DNA of 49,313 bases from positions 1 to 49,313 of the forward strand of contig NZ_JABBAL010000033.1 of the NCBI RefSeq assembly GCF_018607995.1. The letters are read 5' to 3'. Of this stretch, positions 41,423 through 49,313 are shown piece by piece (the stretch's first letter is position 1; every line of letters begins with the position of its first letter). Under the pieces are notes generated by a model. The model was given only the letters and a program-made list of their open reading frames with translations, was not told where the DNA came from and did not search any database. The DNA is from Planktotalea sp. (lineage in GTDB: Bacteria; Pseudomonadota; Alphaproteobacteria; Rhodobacterales; Rhodobacteraceae). The position numbers and the translations under genes were made by a program.

Positions 41423-42325
41423 GTGCCCGAAACCAAAGAACTTGCCCGTCATCGGCGCGAACGTATCTGGATGTGGATCCAGCTCATGCCTGTGATGACG
41501 GTCTTGGTTGTACTCTTTGGTGGCGCGTTGGTACTGGGCGTAGCTCAGAGCTTGGGCTTTGCGCCTTGGTTCGGAGTGAACACTTTTCCCGACTTCTCTT
41601 ATTTTGCGGCCCTTTGGGGGGATGTGTTTTTTTGGAAATCGCTCGGACTGACGCTCTATTATGCGATTGTGGCGACATTGCTATCACTGGTCTTTGGTAT
41701 CTTGCTGGCGCTGGCGCTGGTGCGGACCTTTCCGTCAAAGACTCTCTATAAATACCTCTACAAGCTGCCGCTAATGATCCCTTATACTGTCGGCATCGCT
41801 CTTGCGGTGATCATGCTTGGCAATGGAGGCATGTTATCCCGGCTCATGGCCTTTACGGGGTTTATCGATGATCCCAGCCAATTCCCGCAGATCCTGAAAA
41901 CCCATATGGGTTGGGGCATTATCGCGGTCTATGTCTGGAAGCAGACGCCGTTTGTAGCGCTGACGATCTATGCCGTTCTGCTCGGGGTGGGCCGCGAAAC
42001 CGAAGAGGCCGCGGCGATCCTTGGGGCTAACAAGCGGCAGATTTTCTTTCAAGTGACGTTGCCGCAAATTTTACCGGGGATCATTTCTTCCACGCTGATC
42101 ATCTTTGCCTTTAACATTGGCGCATTCGAGGCACCGTTTATTCTGGGCGGCGGCTTTCCTGATACGCTGCCAGTGGTGGCATGGCGCTATTTCAACGACG
42201 CCGACTACACATTACAATTGCAGGGCATGGCAACGGTTGTGTCTATCGCCTTGGTGGCAGGCGTGATCCTCTATAGCTACCTCGCGTTCTATCGCCGCTA
42301 CGAGCGACGGATTGGGCGGAACTGA
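41423..42325 (+). CDS. ABC transporter permease 1
   Basis: A 300-residue membrane protein with about six spans and the permease-ATPase contact motif EEAAAILGANKRQIFFQVTLP (EAA loop). It pairs with the second permease, whose ATG overlaps its TGA by one base. The family is that of PotB/YnjC-type permeases. Confidence 0.9.
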   Translation: MPETKELARHRRERIWMWIQLMPVMTVLVVLFGGALVLGVAQSLGFAPWFGVNTFPDFSYFAALWGDVFFWKSLGLTLYYAIVATLLSLVFGILLALALVRTFPSKTLYKYLYKLPLMIPYTVGIALAVIMLGNGGMLSRLMAFTGFIDDPSQFPQILKTHMGWGIIAVYVWKQTPFVALTIYAVLLGVGRETEEAAAILGANKRQIFFQVTLPQILPGIISSTLIIFAFNIGAFEAPFILGGGFPDTLPVVAWRYFNDADYTLQLQGMATVVSIALVAGVILYSYLAFYRRYERRIGRN

Positions 42326-43188
42326 TGGCGCGTAAAACCTCCTCCGTAGCTCTGAATGAACGTCTGGGCCCGTATCAAAAGCTATATCTGCTGTTAGTCG
42401 CAGGCTTCATCCTAGGCCCGTTCATTCCTCTAATTATCCAAAGTTTCGCCTTTCGCTGGGCATGGCCAGACCTGCTGCCTGGTACATGGTGGCTTGAGCA
42501 GCGAGAAAAATCTATCCTGCCGCTGGCCTGGGACTATGTGATCTCGCCCTATAGCCAAGTGTGGGAGGCGACACTGAATACGATCTACATCGGCTGTGTC
42601 GTCACGGTGATCTGCCTGATCATTTGCTTGCCTGCAGCGCGCGTGCTGGCGCGCGAAAGATTTAAGGGCAAACCGGCGTTTGAGTTTTTCCTCTCCATGC
42701 CGCTGATCGTGCCTGAGGCCGCCATCGGCATCGCGCTGTTGATGATATTTATCCATATTGGGCTCGCGGGCAGTTATACGGGCATCATTATTGTGCATTT
42801 GATCCCTACCATCCCGTACATGATCCGCATGCTTACAGCGGTCTATCAGGGCTTGGGCCGCGATTTTGAAGAGCAAGCCATGATCCTTGGCGCAAGCCGG
42901 TGGCAGATATTGCGCTTGGTCACGCTGCCCATGTTGTTGCCCGGCGTGGTGGCGGGGGCGCTGTTTACGTTTCTGGTCTCGACCAACATTTTCTTGCTGA
43001 CCTTTTTTATGGGACAGGGAAAAATCGTGACCTTGCCGACGCTGCTGTTCTCGAAAATCTCGGGTGGAACTCTCGATGCATCAGCTGCGGGGATCACGCT
43101 GGTGGTGACAGTGCCAGGTATCATCCTGCTACTGATCACGGAACGGTTCATCAAAGAAGAGGCCTTTGGTAAAGGCTTTGGTAATTAA
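42325..43188 (+). CDS. ABC transporter permease 2
   Basis: A 287-residue membrane protein with about six spans and the EAA loop FEEQAMILGASRWQILRLVTLP. It completes the importer heterodimer. It starts inside the stop of permease 1 and is followed after 12 nt by the nucleoside hydrolase gene, showing one transcript from uptake to hydrolysis. Confidence 0.9.
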   Translation: MARKTSSVALNERLGPYQKLYLLLVAGFILGPFIPLIIQSFAFRWAWPDLLPGTWWLEQREKSILPLAWDYVISPYSQVWEATLNTIYIGCVVTVICLIICLPAARVLARERFKGKPAFEFFLSMPLIVPEAAIGIALLMIFIHIGLAGSYTGIIIVHLIPTIPYMIRMLTAVYQGLGRDFEEQAMILGASRWQILRLVTLPMLLPGVVAGALFTFLVSTNIFLLTFFMGQGKIVTLPTLLFSKISGGTLDASAAGITLVVTVPGIILLLITERFIKEEAFGKGFGN

Positions 43189-43200
43189 AGAGGTGTTGAC

Positions 43201-44307
43201 ATGACCACGTTGAAAGAAGCCGTAGCACGGTTCACCCCATTGGATCCGGAACTGATGGCTCGGCGATTAGGGCGGCCCGGTCCAATGCCACGTGTTATCA
43301 TCGACACCGACACGGCCAACGAGATTGATGATCAATATGCGGTTGCTTGGGCCTTGCTCTCGCAAGACCGGATGAAGCTGGAGGGTGTGACTGCCGCGCC
43401 GTTTTCCTTCTTGCATCACCGCGATGGGCTTTATGACGCGGTAGCGGCACTGCAAAAGGGTGGGGGCAGTGATCATGACAGCAAGTTTGTCGGCCCCTTT
43501 GCGGGTTGGGCCAAGCGGTTGATGGCAGATGGACGCACGGCGGATGACATCGAGTTTGTGACGCCTGATGTGGGTGAGGAACGCTCGTACGAGGAAATCC
43601 TGCGGGTATTTGATGCCTGTGATGTTCCCCACGTGGGCAAGGTATTTCGCGGCTCGCCCGCGCATTTGCCGAGCTATGACAAGCCGGTAGAATCCGAGGC
43701 CGCGCAATTCATCATTAATCAATGCCGCAACCGTGAAGATGGCCCCGTCTACGTACTGGCCATGGGCGCGCTGCCGAATATTGGCTCCGCCTTGCTGATG
43801 GCTCCGGACATTATCGATAATATGGTGGTGGTCTGGACCTCTGGTTTCCCGAGCTACTCGCCGTTTTGTAATGAACCTTCGCTGAACCTTGTACAGGATC
43901 GGCTGTCGTCACGTTTGATCTATGAATGTGGCGTGCCGCATGTCTATTTGCCAGGGTATCACGTGGGCGCGCAGCTGACGATTTCGCTGCCCGAAATGGA
44001 GCAGTTCGTGAAGGGGCGTGGGGCGATTGGTGACTACCTCTGGCACCTCTACACAAACAATCCGCTGCATAAGAAATACGCGATTTCTCAGCCGGACACA
44101 AAGACTTGGGTGATCTGGGATATCATCAACGTCGCATGGATGCTGGACGCTTCTTATGTGCCGACTCACCTAACGACTTCGCCACATTTGGACGAGGCGC
44201 TGTATTGGCAAAAAGATGCTTCGCGCCATGCGATGTTGGAGGCGTATGATGTGGCCCGCGACGCAATCTTTGAAGATTTTTATCGCACTTTGAAAACAGC
44301 ACCTTGA
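43201..44307 (+). CDS. Nucleoside hydrolase family protein
   Basis: A 368-residue protein opening with the calcium-binding motif VIIDTDTANEIDDQYA (residues 32-47). In classic nucleoside hydrolases this reads DxDPGxDDA; here it is two residues longer, as in a subgroup with the D-T-D-x5-D-D form. Later VYVLAMGALPNIGSAL and VVWTSGFPSY fit the fold. The enzyme would split an N-glycoside into base and free sugar. At 368 residues it is longer than the usual 310-330. It has no signal peptide, so the substrate is imported intact. GAGGTG lies 7 nt before ATG. It is the last gene of the sugar operon and is followed by a terminator. Confidence 0.82.
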   Translation: MTTLKEAVARFTPLDPELMARRLGRPGPMPRVIIDTDTANEIDDQYAVAWALLSQDRMKLEGVTAAPFSFLHHRDGLYDAVAALQKGGGSDHDSKFVGPFAGWAKRLMADGRTADDIEFVTPDVGEERSYEEILRVFDACDVPHVGKVFRGSPAHLPSYDKPVESEAAQFIINQCRNREDGPVYVLAMGALPNIGSALLMAPDIIDNMVVVWTSGFPSYSPFCNEPSLNLVQDRLSSRLIYECGVPHVYLPGYHVGAQLTISLPEMEQFVKGRGAIGDYLWHLYTNNPLHKKYAISQPDTKTWVIWDIINVAWMLDASYVPTHLTTSPHLDEALYWQKDASRHAMLEAYDVARDAIFEDFYRTLKTAP

Positions 44308-44340
44308 ACGCGCGGTTCACCGCGCCGCGCGAGCGATCTC

Positions 44341-44367
44341 AAGGGCGACTTCTAAAACTGCCCTTTT
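44341..44367 (+). terminator. Probable terminator of the sugar/nucleoside operon
   Basis: AAGGGC (44341-44346) pairs with GCCCTT (44360-44365) across a 13-nt loop, with TTTT at the 3' side, 34 nt after the hydrolase stop. Confidence 0.6.
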
Positions 44368-44390
44368 GGATTTGAAATTTTCTCGACTGT

Positions 44391-44771
44391 AGAGGTTGCT
44401 TGATCACCTTCGAACGCAACCGGTACAGCGTGCCTGCCAGTTTTGCGAACCGCCCTATCAGTCTTCGTGTTTACCAAGAGCGGTTGGTCATTGTCGCTGA
44501 AGGTCAAACTGTCTGCGAACATGAACGGATCATCGATCGGTCCCTCCGCAAGCCTCGCAAAGCTATCTATGATTGGCGCCATTATATGGCGGCCATCCAA
44601 CGCAAACCGGGGGCCCTGCGCAATGGTACGCCGTTTACAGAGATGCCTGACCCCTTCCGTCGACTATAGGATCACATGTTGCGCAAAGAAGGCGGAGATC
44701 ATGATCTTCTTGGGACATTGCTTGGCAATGCACTGGCGGGCGGTGATCACGACCGACCACAGCTTCAGTGA
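44391..44771 (+). pseudogene. istA: IS21-family transposase IstA, C-terminal remnant
   Basis: The frame reads ITFERNRYSVPASFANRPIS, HERIIDRSLRKPRKAIYDWR and QRKPGALRNGTPF, the conserved C-terminal part of IS21 IstA. A TAG at 44667 falls where RRLQDHMLR is expected (CAG to TAG), and the frame continues through DHMLRKEGGDHDLLGTLLGN to TGA at 44769. The DDE catalytic part and istB are absent, so it is inactive. It begins abruptly about 85 nt after the nucleoside hydrolase stop. Confidence 0.75.
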
Positions 44772-45045
44772 GTGTGGGCGCAGGTCTTCGGACCCTCTCA
44801 CACATGCGAGCATGTGTCGTCAGGCAATGGACGCAATGATGACAACTGCATTACTCGACCGTCACACACATAGCTGCCACATCCTTGAAACCAGCAACGA
44901 CAGCTACCTACTCAAGGCCAGCTCAGAGGCCTCAGCAAAAACCACAAAGGAGGCAACCACATTGACCAAAGCATAGCTACCGATACGCAACTAAGAGCGG
45001 GTCAAATCTAGGGAACAATACCGGGTCATTTCTCAATGACGTTCA
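44772..45045 (+). mobile_element. IS21-family element end, decayed
   Basis: Downstream of the istA remnant, two spaced copies of GGGTCA (44999-45004 and 45023-45028, 24 bp apart), the second followed by TTTCTCAATGACGTTCAAT, resemble the multiple terminal repeats that close IS21 elements. No complete element or opposite end was found. Confidence 0.55.
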
Positions 45046-45223
45046 ATACCCTGAAAACCTCAAGGTTACCTAGATGGAGTTTTGCCAACTCATCTTCGTC
45101 TTTCTCCATACGCGTTACAGTCACAACTTTTGCACCAGACGTTAACAGCGATTGGGTCGGTCTTTGTCCCGTCCATGTTTCGGCACCAATGACATATGCC
45201 AGTCTGCCGCTATGATCAGTCAA
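45026..45223 (-). pseudogene. SDR gene truncated by IS21 end
   Basis: The 65-codon frame begins with a Rossmann-like GRLAYVIGAETWTGQRPTQS and SGAKVVTVTR, the start of a short-chain dehydrogenase, then runs into the IS21 end, where a chance TGA stops it. The catalytic Tyr-Lys part is missing. The start codon appears to be TTG at 45223 and may itself be altered. It lies 97 nt downstream of the TRAP large permease gene in the same direction, so it was probably once the last gene of that operon. Confidence 0.6.
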
Positions 45224-45320
45224 TGCAGATAAGTAAAGTGAGCGAGTGTTGCTTGGTTTTCATTTGATCATCTTGATTGATCCGTCTTTTAATTTCGTGG
45301 GGCGACAGGTGGGTTAGAGT

Positions 45321-46649
45321 TTATTTATAGATGTCAGGCAAAAGCGTTGTGGAAATTGCAGGCACGTAGGCAATGAAGAGGACCACAATAAACATGCACA
45401 AAACGAACGGAACAGCACGAACCGCAATTTTGAGGATCGACTCTCCGGTAATGCCTGCGACAACGAACAAGTTAAGTCCTAATGGCGGGGTAATAAATCC
45501 AACACCCAACGCCGTGATCATCATGATGCAGAACTGGATTTCATTCATGCCGATGTTGTCCGCTAATGGCTTGAGGATCGGTGCAAGGATTACGATGTTA
45601 GGTGTTGTCTCCATGACGCAGCCTGCGGCAATTAAGATGCCGATCATTAACAGGATCAGGATCCACGGCTCGTTTGTGAGGCCTGTAATCGAGGTCACAA
45701 ACCCCTGAGGGACACCCATGATCGCCAGGGCTTCGGCAAGAGGGACAGAGAAGGCTATGATCGGGAGGATCACGCCGTTTACTTTGGCGGAACTCACCAG
45801 CATCGCAGGAAAGTCCGCGAAGCTTAGCGTGCGCAGGATGAAACCCATGAGGATTGTGACGACGACTGCTGTTGCGCCTGCTTCGGTTGGGGTCAAGCGA
45901 CCGGAGAAGATGCCGTAAAAGATGATGCCCGGCACGATGAACGCGTACCAACCGGATTTTAACGCTTTGCCAACACCGACCATCCATTCGCTAAACGACA
46001 TCATTCCGCCGCCCTCGTAGTCGTGAATACGGTTCATTATGAGGTTGGTGATCAAAATCGCAAGGAGGATCGCAAGACCGGGAATGAGGGCTGCCAAGAA
46101 AAGCGTGGACGCCGATATACCTAGCACAAGGCCGATGATGATGTAGGCGATAGAAGGCGGAATCAGAATGCCTGTACAGGCACCCGCGGCGACTAGCGCA
46201 CAGGCGTAAGGACGGGGGTATCCGCTTTCAACCAAACGTGCGATCGTCATACGCCCAACCGCCGCCGCACCTGCCGCGTCGGAGCCGGAAATAGCGGCGA
46301 ACATGCCACAGACAAGGACGGTCGCAGAGCCGAACCCACCTTTGGTAAAGCAGGTTAATGCTTCGGCTACGTCAAGGAATTTACGGCTGAGACCCGTGCG
46401 CACCAACACGTCACCCGTGAGAATAAACAACGGAACGGCGGTCAAAGCGAAAGCATCAATGCCAGTGAACAACCGCTCCCCAACAAGGCTCAGTGGCAGA
46501 TCACCCGACATTACCAGCATCAAGATCGCAGAGCTGCCGATCGCGGCCCAGACAGGAACGGCGACGGCGATTAAGGCGACGAACATCATCACTGGGATAT
46601 AGAAATCCCAGCCAAGTTCGACCGTTTGGCTCATTGTATTCCAAAGCAT
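45321..46649 (-). CDS. TRAP transporter large permease (DctM family), third system
   Basis: A 442-residue protein with about 12 spans and DctM patterns AAISGSDAAGAAAVGRMTIARL, GACTGILIPPSIAYIIIG and GVGFITPPLGLNLFVVAG. It forms the translocation unit with the small permease 12 nt upstream. The system is unrelated in detail to the two TRAP systems at 15785 and 24441 and stands under LacI-type rather than GntR-type control, suggesting another substrate. Confidence 0.9.
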   Translation of the reverse strand: MLWNTMSQTVELGWDFYIPVMMFVALIAVAVPVWAAIGSSAILMLVMSGDLPLSLVGERLFTGIDAFALTAVPLFILTGDVLVRTGLSRKFLDVAEALTCFTKGGFGSATVLVCGMFAAISGSDAAGAAAVGRMTIARLVESGYPRPYACALVAAGACTGILIPPSIAYIIIGLVLGISASTLFLAALIPGLAILLAILITNLIMNRIHDYEGGGMMSFSEWMVGVGKALKSGWYAFIVPGIIFYGIFSGRLTPTEAGATAVVVTILMGFILRTLSFADFPAMLVSSAKVNGVILPIIAFSVPLAEALAIMGVPQGFVTSITGLTNEPWILILLMIGILIAAGCVMETTPNIVILAPILKPLADNIGMNEIQFCIMMITALGVGFITPPLGLNLFVVAGITGESILKIAVRAVPFVLCMFIVVLFIAYVPAISTTLLPDIYK

Positions 46650-46661
46650 CGTGCGCGCCCT

Positions 46662-47174
46662 TTATTCGAATAGTGTGTCGCCTTCGTAGACGGGGGTGCC
46701 GTCGCGAAGGGATTTGAAGTCGCGGGCGAAAGACTGAAGCAGCCGCCAGATCATAAGGCCAAAGCCAAGCGGGACCGAGAAGAGGAACCAGACCTTGGAG
46801 ACGCGCAGACCGTCAGTGACTGAGCCGAATTTGTAAGAGACGTGCAGCGTCTCCCATGACCAATAAAGCGCAATGATGGCGACGACGAACATCACCAGAT
46901 CGCCAAAGATATAAAGCAGCGCTTTCAGGGGGGGTGAAAGGTAGTGCATAACCACATCGATGCGGATGTGCGCGCGCTCTTTGACAGCGGCGGCAGCACC
47001 AACCCAAGCAAGGTAAATAAATGAAAAGCGCACGATTTCTTCGCCCCAAATTGAGGAATATGCGAAAATCTCGCGCCTTAGAACTTCGATGGCCATGGTA
47101 ATCACGAGCATCACGTAAAACACGAGCAGCAACCAGCGCTCAGCGTTTTGATCAACGTTTCTTAGGAAATTCAT
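46662..47174 (-). CDS. TRAP transporter small permease (DctQ family), third system
   Basis: The 170-residue protein has four spans and the DctQ segment EEIVRFSFIYLAWVGAAAAV followed by KERAHIRIDVV. It precedes the large permease gene by 12 nt. The gene follows a terminator-like hairpin, so it should be expressed less than the binding protein. Confidence 0.87.
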   Translation of the reverse strand: MNFLRNVDQNAERWLLLVFYVMLVITMAIEVLRREIFAYSSIWGEEIVRFSFIYLAWVGAAAAVKERAHIRIDVVMHYLSPPLKALLYIFGDLVMFVVAIIALYWSWETLHVSYKFGSVTDGLRVSKVWFLFSVPLGFGLMIWRLLQSFARDFKSLRDGTPVYEGDTLFE

Positions 47175-47188
47175 CTGGGAGTCCGCCT

Positions 47189-47232
47189 AAAAGATGCGGG
47201 CCTTTTGCTGTCTTAAGTCGCTCAAGGCCCGC
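47189..47232 (-). terminator. Terminator-like hairpin after third TRAP binding protein
   Basis: On the minus strand GCGGGCCTT pairs perfectly with AAGGCCCGC (47224-47232 with 47196-47204, 19-nt loop) and is followed by ATCTTTT. Confidence 0.7.
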
Positions 47233-47279
47233 TAGGATTAAAAGGCAAGCGCATGTAGGGGCACGCGCCCACCAAACAC

Positions 47280-48428
47280 TTAGGCGTCGTGGACGTAGTA
47301 TTTGCCTTGCGTGCCAGCCGCCTCTTCCATCTTCGCAAAGTTGTCCATGGAACCTGCAAGGTCTTTCTTGAAGCTGTCCCACTCTGCCAACTGATAGCCA
47401 CCCGCTGCTTTCCACTCATTCAGCTGATCATCGCTGAGGCTGTGGAATTCAACGCCGGACTTCGCCAGCTCTGCCATCGCGTATGCACGTGCGGATGGCA
47501 CCTTGGAGAGGTTTTGGTGCGCCGTCATCTCTGAGCCCCACATGATGCCTTCCTGAATGTCGGCAGGCATGGAGTTGAACCACTCAAGGTTACATGAGTA
47601 AACCTGTGAATCTGGCACTGCTTGCGTGAAGGTCACGTGGGACAGGATATCCTTGAAACCAAATACATAAAGTGCGCCGACAGATGGGTCGAGCGCGTCT
47701 GCCACACCCTGCTTGATCGCGGAAGGTGTTTCACCCCAAGCCACTGGCGTCGGGTTTGCGCCAACCATACGGTAATACTGCTGAAGCATCTTGGAACCCG
47801 GTACGCGGAACTTAACCCCGTCGAGATCGGATGGGGACAGAACTGCGCCTGCACCGCCTTTACGAACTGCAACAACGCGTGGGTCGATATTGACGTAGAA
47901 TAATGCTTTAAAGCCGTTCTCTTCTACTTTTGGCTCGACATTGCCTTTCCAGAAATCAGAGTTCACCAAGTTTGTGAAACGTTGGTTGGAACCACACAGG
48001 TATGGCATGTTGATCAGATCAACTGTGGACGCAAAAGGTGCGAAATTGGACAGGGAGTGCTGCGCGGCTTGGATCGTGCCACCCTGGACCGCCTGAACAA
48101 GTGCGCCACCTGCACCAAGCTGGCCGCCGGGTGCGAGCTTGACGTAGACTTTGCCGTTTGTTGCGTTCTGAATGTTCTCTTTCAGATCGAGCTGCATTAT
48201 CGGATAGCTGCGCGATGCACCAAGGACGTACGCAGTTGCGATTGTCATCGTGTGCTCTGCTGCTTTTTCGCGATCACGCTCTTCATTCGCGGTTTGCGCG
48301 GCTGCCTCTGTGGACCAAAGCGTGCCAGCTGCACCAGCAACCAAAGCCGCTGTAAAGCCGCCCGCTGCGGACAGTTTCAGAAAATTTCTGCGCTCGGCAG
48401 ATTTAACCATTTTGGTATCGTCGTTCAT
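47280..48428 (-). CDS. TRAP transporter substrate-binding protein (DctP family) with Tat signal
   Basis: The 382-residue protein starts with a twin-arginine signal (ERRNFLKLSAAGGFTAALVA, cleavage near EAAAQT), so it is exported folded. The mature part is DctP-like: VKLAPGGQLGAGGALVQAV, DPRVVAVRKGG with the ligand-binding Arg region, LSPSDLDGVKFRVPGS and AVPDSQVYSCNLEW. GGGAGAG lies 7 nt upstream of ATG. It heads the permease genes, after a small membrane protein gene 23 nt upstream. The substrate is likely an organic acid; the LacI-type operator could mean a sugar acid. Confidence 0.9.
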   Translation of the reverse strand: MNDDTKMVKSAERRNFLKLSAAGGFTAALVAGAAGTLWSTEAAAQTANEERDREKAAEHTMTIATAYVLGASRSYPIMQLDLKENIQNATNGKVYVKLAPGGQLGAGGALVQAVQGGTIQAAQHSLSNFAPFASTVDLINMPYLCGSNQRFTNLVNSDFWKGNVEPKVEENGFKALFYVNIDPRVVAVRKGGAGAVLSPSDLDGVKFRVPGSKMLQQYYRMVGANPTPVAWGETPSAIKQGVADALDPSVGALYVFGFKDILSHVTFTQAVPDSQVYSCNLEWFNSMPADIQEGIMWGSEMTAHQNLSKVPSARAYAMAELAKSGVEFHSLSDDQLNEWKAAGGYQLAEWDSFKKDLAGSMDNFAKMEEAAGTQGKYYVHDA

Positions 48429-48451
48429 TATTGTCTCTCCCAGTAGAATGT

Positions 48452-48637
48452 TCAGCTGTCGTTTTGGTTCTTTCGAGCAGCTTCTTTTTGTAAAATTGCG
48501 ACGACGAATAAAACCGAAGCCGCGAGCAGGACCAGCATTTCTCCCACATCACCAAAGTAGACCTGATCCCAAAACGCGCCCGCAGCTACATTCGAAAAGT
48601 AGACAAGAAAAACGAGCAGTGATGCGTACAGAAACAT
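48452..48637 (-). CDS. Small membrane protein heading third TRAP operon
   Basis: A 61-residue protein with two hydrophobic segments (about 3-22 and 31-50) and a charged C-terminus. ATG at 48637 is preceded by GTGAGGATC at good spacing. It is the first gene after the LacI-type operators and lies 23 nt before the binding-protein gene. I recognise no family; a comparable small protein sits at the end of the TRAP unit at 15296. Confidence 0.6.
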   Translation of the reverse strand: MFLYASLLVFLVYFSNVAAGAFWDQVYFGDVGEMLVLLAASVLFVVAILQKEAARKNQNDS

Positions 48638-48669
48638 GGCGATCCTCACGAGTGCTGATTGAACCGGCA

Positions 48670-48683
48670 TGAAAGCGCTTTCA
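48670..48683. promoter_or_regulatory. LacI-type operator A
   Basis: Perfect palindrome TGAAAGCGCTTTCA with the central CG typical of LacI-family sites, 33 nt upstream of the small membrane protein start. Confidence 0.8.
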
Positions 48684-48692
48684 GTGAGTCGA

Positions 48693-48706
48693 TGCAAGCG
48701 CTTTCA
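48693..48706. promoter_or_regulatory. LacI-type operator B
   Basis: TGCAAGCGCTTTCA, one base from perfect symmetry, centred 23 bp from operator A. The pair lies between the TRAP operon and the divergent regulator. Confidence 0.78.
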
Positions 48707-48793
48707 TTAAAAATGTCTCGAGCTTAGAATTTGACTGTTTTTGCTGAGGTTTCAATCTATGATATCTACCGAACCAATAGAAAGCCGCTTTTG

Positions 48794-49313
48794 ATGACGT
48801 CTCACCAAATAGTTCCCACATTGGACGATGTTGCAAGAACCGCTGGCGTGTCACCCGCCACGGTCTCAAGGTCACTGAACACGCCCGCACTGGTTTCTAA
48901 AGATACGCTCCAGCGGGTAAAGGCAGCGGTTTCGGATTTGGGTTATACACCCAACTTCGGAGCGCGGTTTATGGTTGCCAAGCGGACGATGACGATTGGC
49001 GCAATAATCCCGACTATGGAGAACGCAATTTTTGCGAAAGGCATTCAAGCCTTTCAAGAACGGTTACACAGTCTTGGGTACACCTTGCTTATTTCTAGCA
49101 GCTCCTATGATCCTGAGATTGAAGCTGAGCAGGTCCGCGCCCTCATTAGTCGTGGTGCGGATGGCATCCTTCTGATCGGGTATTGGCGCGAAGAAAAAAT
49201 CTACGAGCTTCTAAAGCAGCGCAATATTCCCTTTCTGCTGGCTTGGGCATTCGCTGCGAATAACGCCTTGCCGGCGATTGGTTTTGATAATCGTGCGTCG
49301 ATGTACCAGCTCT
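48794..49313 (+). CDS. LacI-family transcriptional regulator (partial, runs off window)
   Basis: At least 173 residues. The N-terminus has the LacI helix-turn-helix (TLDDVARTAGVSPATVSRSL) and hinge, followed by the sugar-binding-protein-like domain (TIGAIIPTMENAIFAKGIQ, LISRGADGILLIGYW, IGFDNRASMYQL). It is divergent from the third TRAP operon, with two LacI-type operators in between, so it probably controls that operon and itself. The start has only a weak ribosome site. The rest of the gene is beyond the window edge. Confidence 0.85.
   Translation, partial: MTSHQIVPTLDDVARTAGVSPATVSRSLNTPALVSKDTLQRVKAAVSDLGYTPNFGARFMVAKRTMTIGAIIPTMENAIFAKGIQAFQERLHSLGYTLLISSSSYDPEIEAEQVRALISRGADGILLIGYWREEKIYELLKQRNIPFLLAWAFAANNALPAIGFDNRASMYQL

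Noticed and set aside
1..49313. CRISPR arrays, rRNA and tRNA genes
   Set aside because: No regularly spaced repeats and no cloverleaf or rRNA-like sequence were noticed by reading; a dedicated scan was not possible.

Overview
The window looks like a chromosomal segment of a marine Rhodobacteraceae (Roseobacter-group) alphaproteobacterium. This is inferred from moderate GC, three complete TRAP transport systems, FCD-type GntR control and the dinB neighbourhood. No rRNA or tRNA was seen, so the taxonomy is unproven.

Left part (about 1-6400) is ordinary chromosome: a photolyase-related flavoprotein, a membrane methyltransferase, two small genes (one interrupted by an in-frame TGA), a Y-family polymerase, a FolB-like enzyme and a DUF6880 protein. 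A tyrosine-recombinase remnant at 6843-7001 marks the likely border with accessory DNA.

Middle part (7083-28191) is one coordinated catabolic region. Four transcription units carry: a GntR regulator with an alkylsulfatase-like metallohydrolase; an aldehyde dehydrogenase, LigF-like glutathione transferase, SDR, formylglycine-type sulfatase and double-OsmC protein; a TRAP transporter with a second glutathione transferase; a second alkylsulfatase-like protein; and a TAXI/fused TRAP transporter with a second sulfatase, an RNase Z/AtsA-like hydrolase and a siderophore-interacting-protein-like reductase. Nine copies of a palindrome close to TTTGGGATCCCAAA lie in the three control regions, three in each, spaced by near-whole helical turns. 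I infer a single regulon for import and cytoplasmic breakdown of a sulfated, ether-linked organic compound.

A 1 kb debris zone (28192-29007) with a transposase remnant and a five-copy TGTCA repeat separates this from 29008-44307. There, a thiolase-like protein lacking the catalytic Cys and His, a DUF35 partner and an acyl-CoA synthetase form one operon. Divergent from it are an MFS transporter and a long operon: sugar epimerase, DhaL, DhaK, LacD-type aldolase, UTRA-type GntR, FucI-family isomerase, ABC transporter and nucleoside hydrolase. The gene set suggests nucleoside -> free sugar -> ketose -> ketose 1-phosphate -> DHAP plus an aldehyde.

Right part (44308-49313): a decayed IS21-family end that cuts off an SDR gene, then a third TRAP operon (substrate-binding protein, small and large permeases, a small membrane protein) preceded by two LacI-type operators and a divergent lacI-family gene that runs off the window. 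Each of the four binding-protein genes that lead a transport operon is followed by an RNA hairpin, which would favour excess binding protein.
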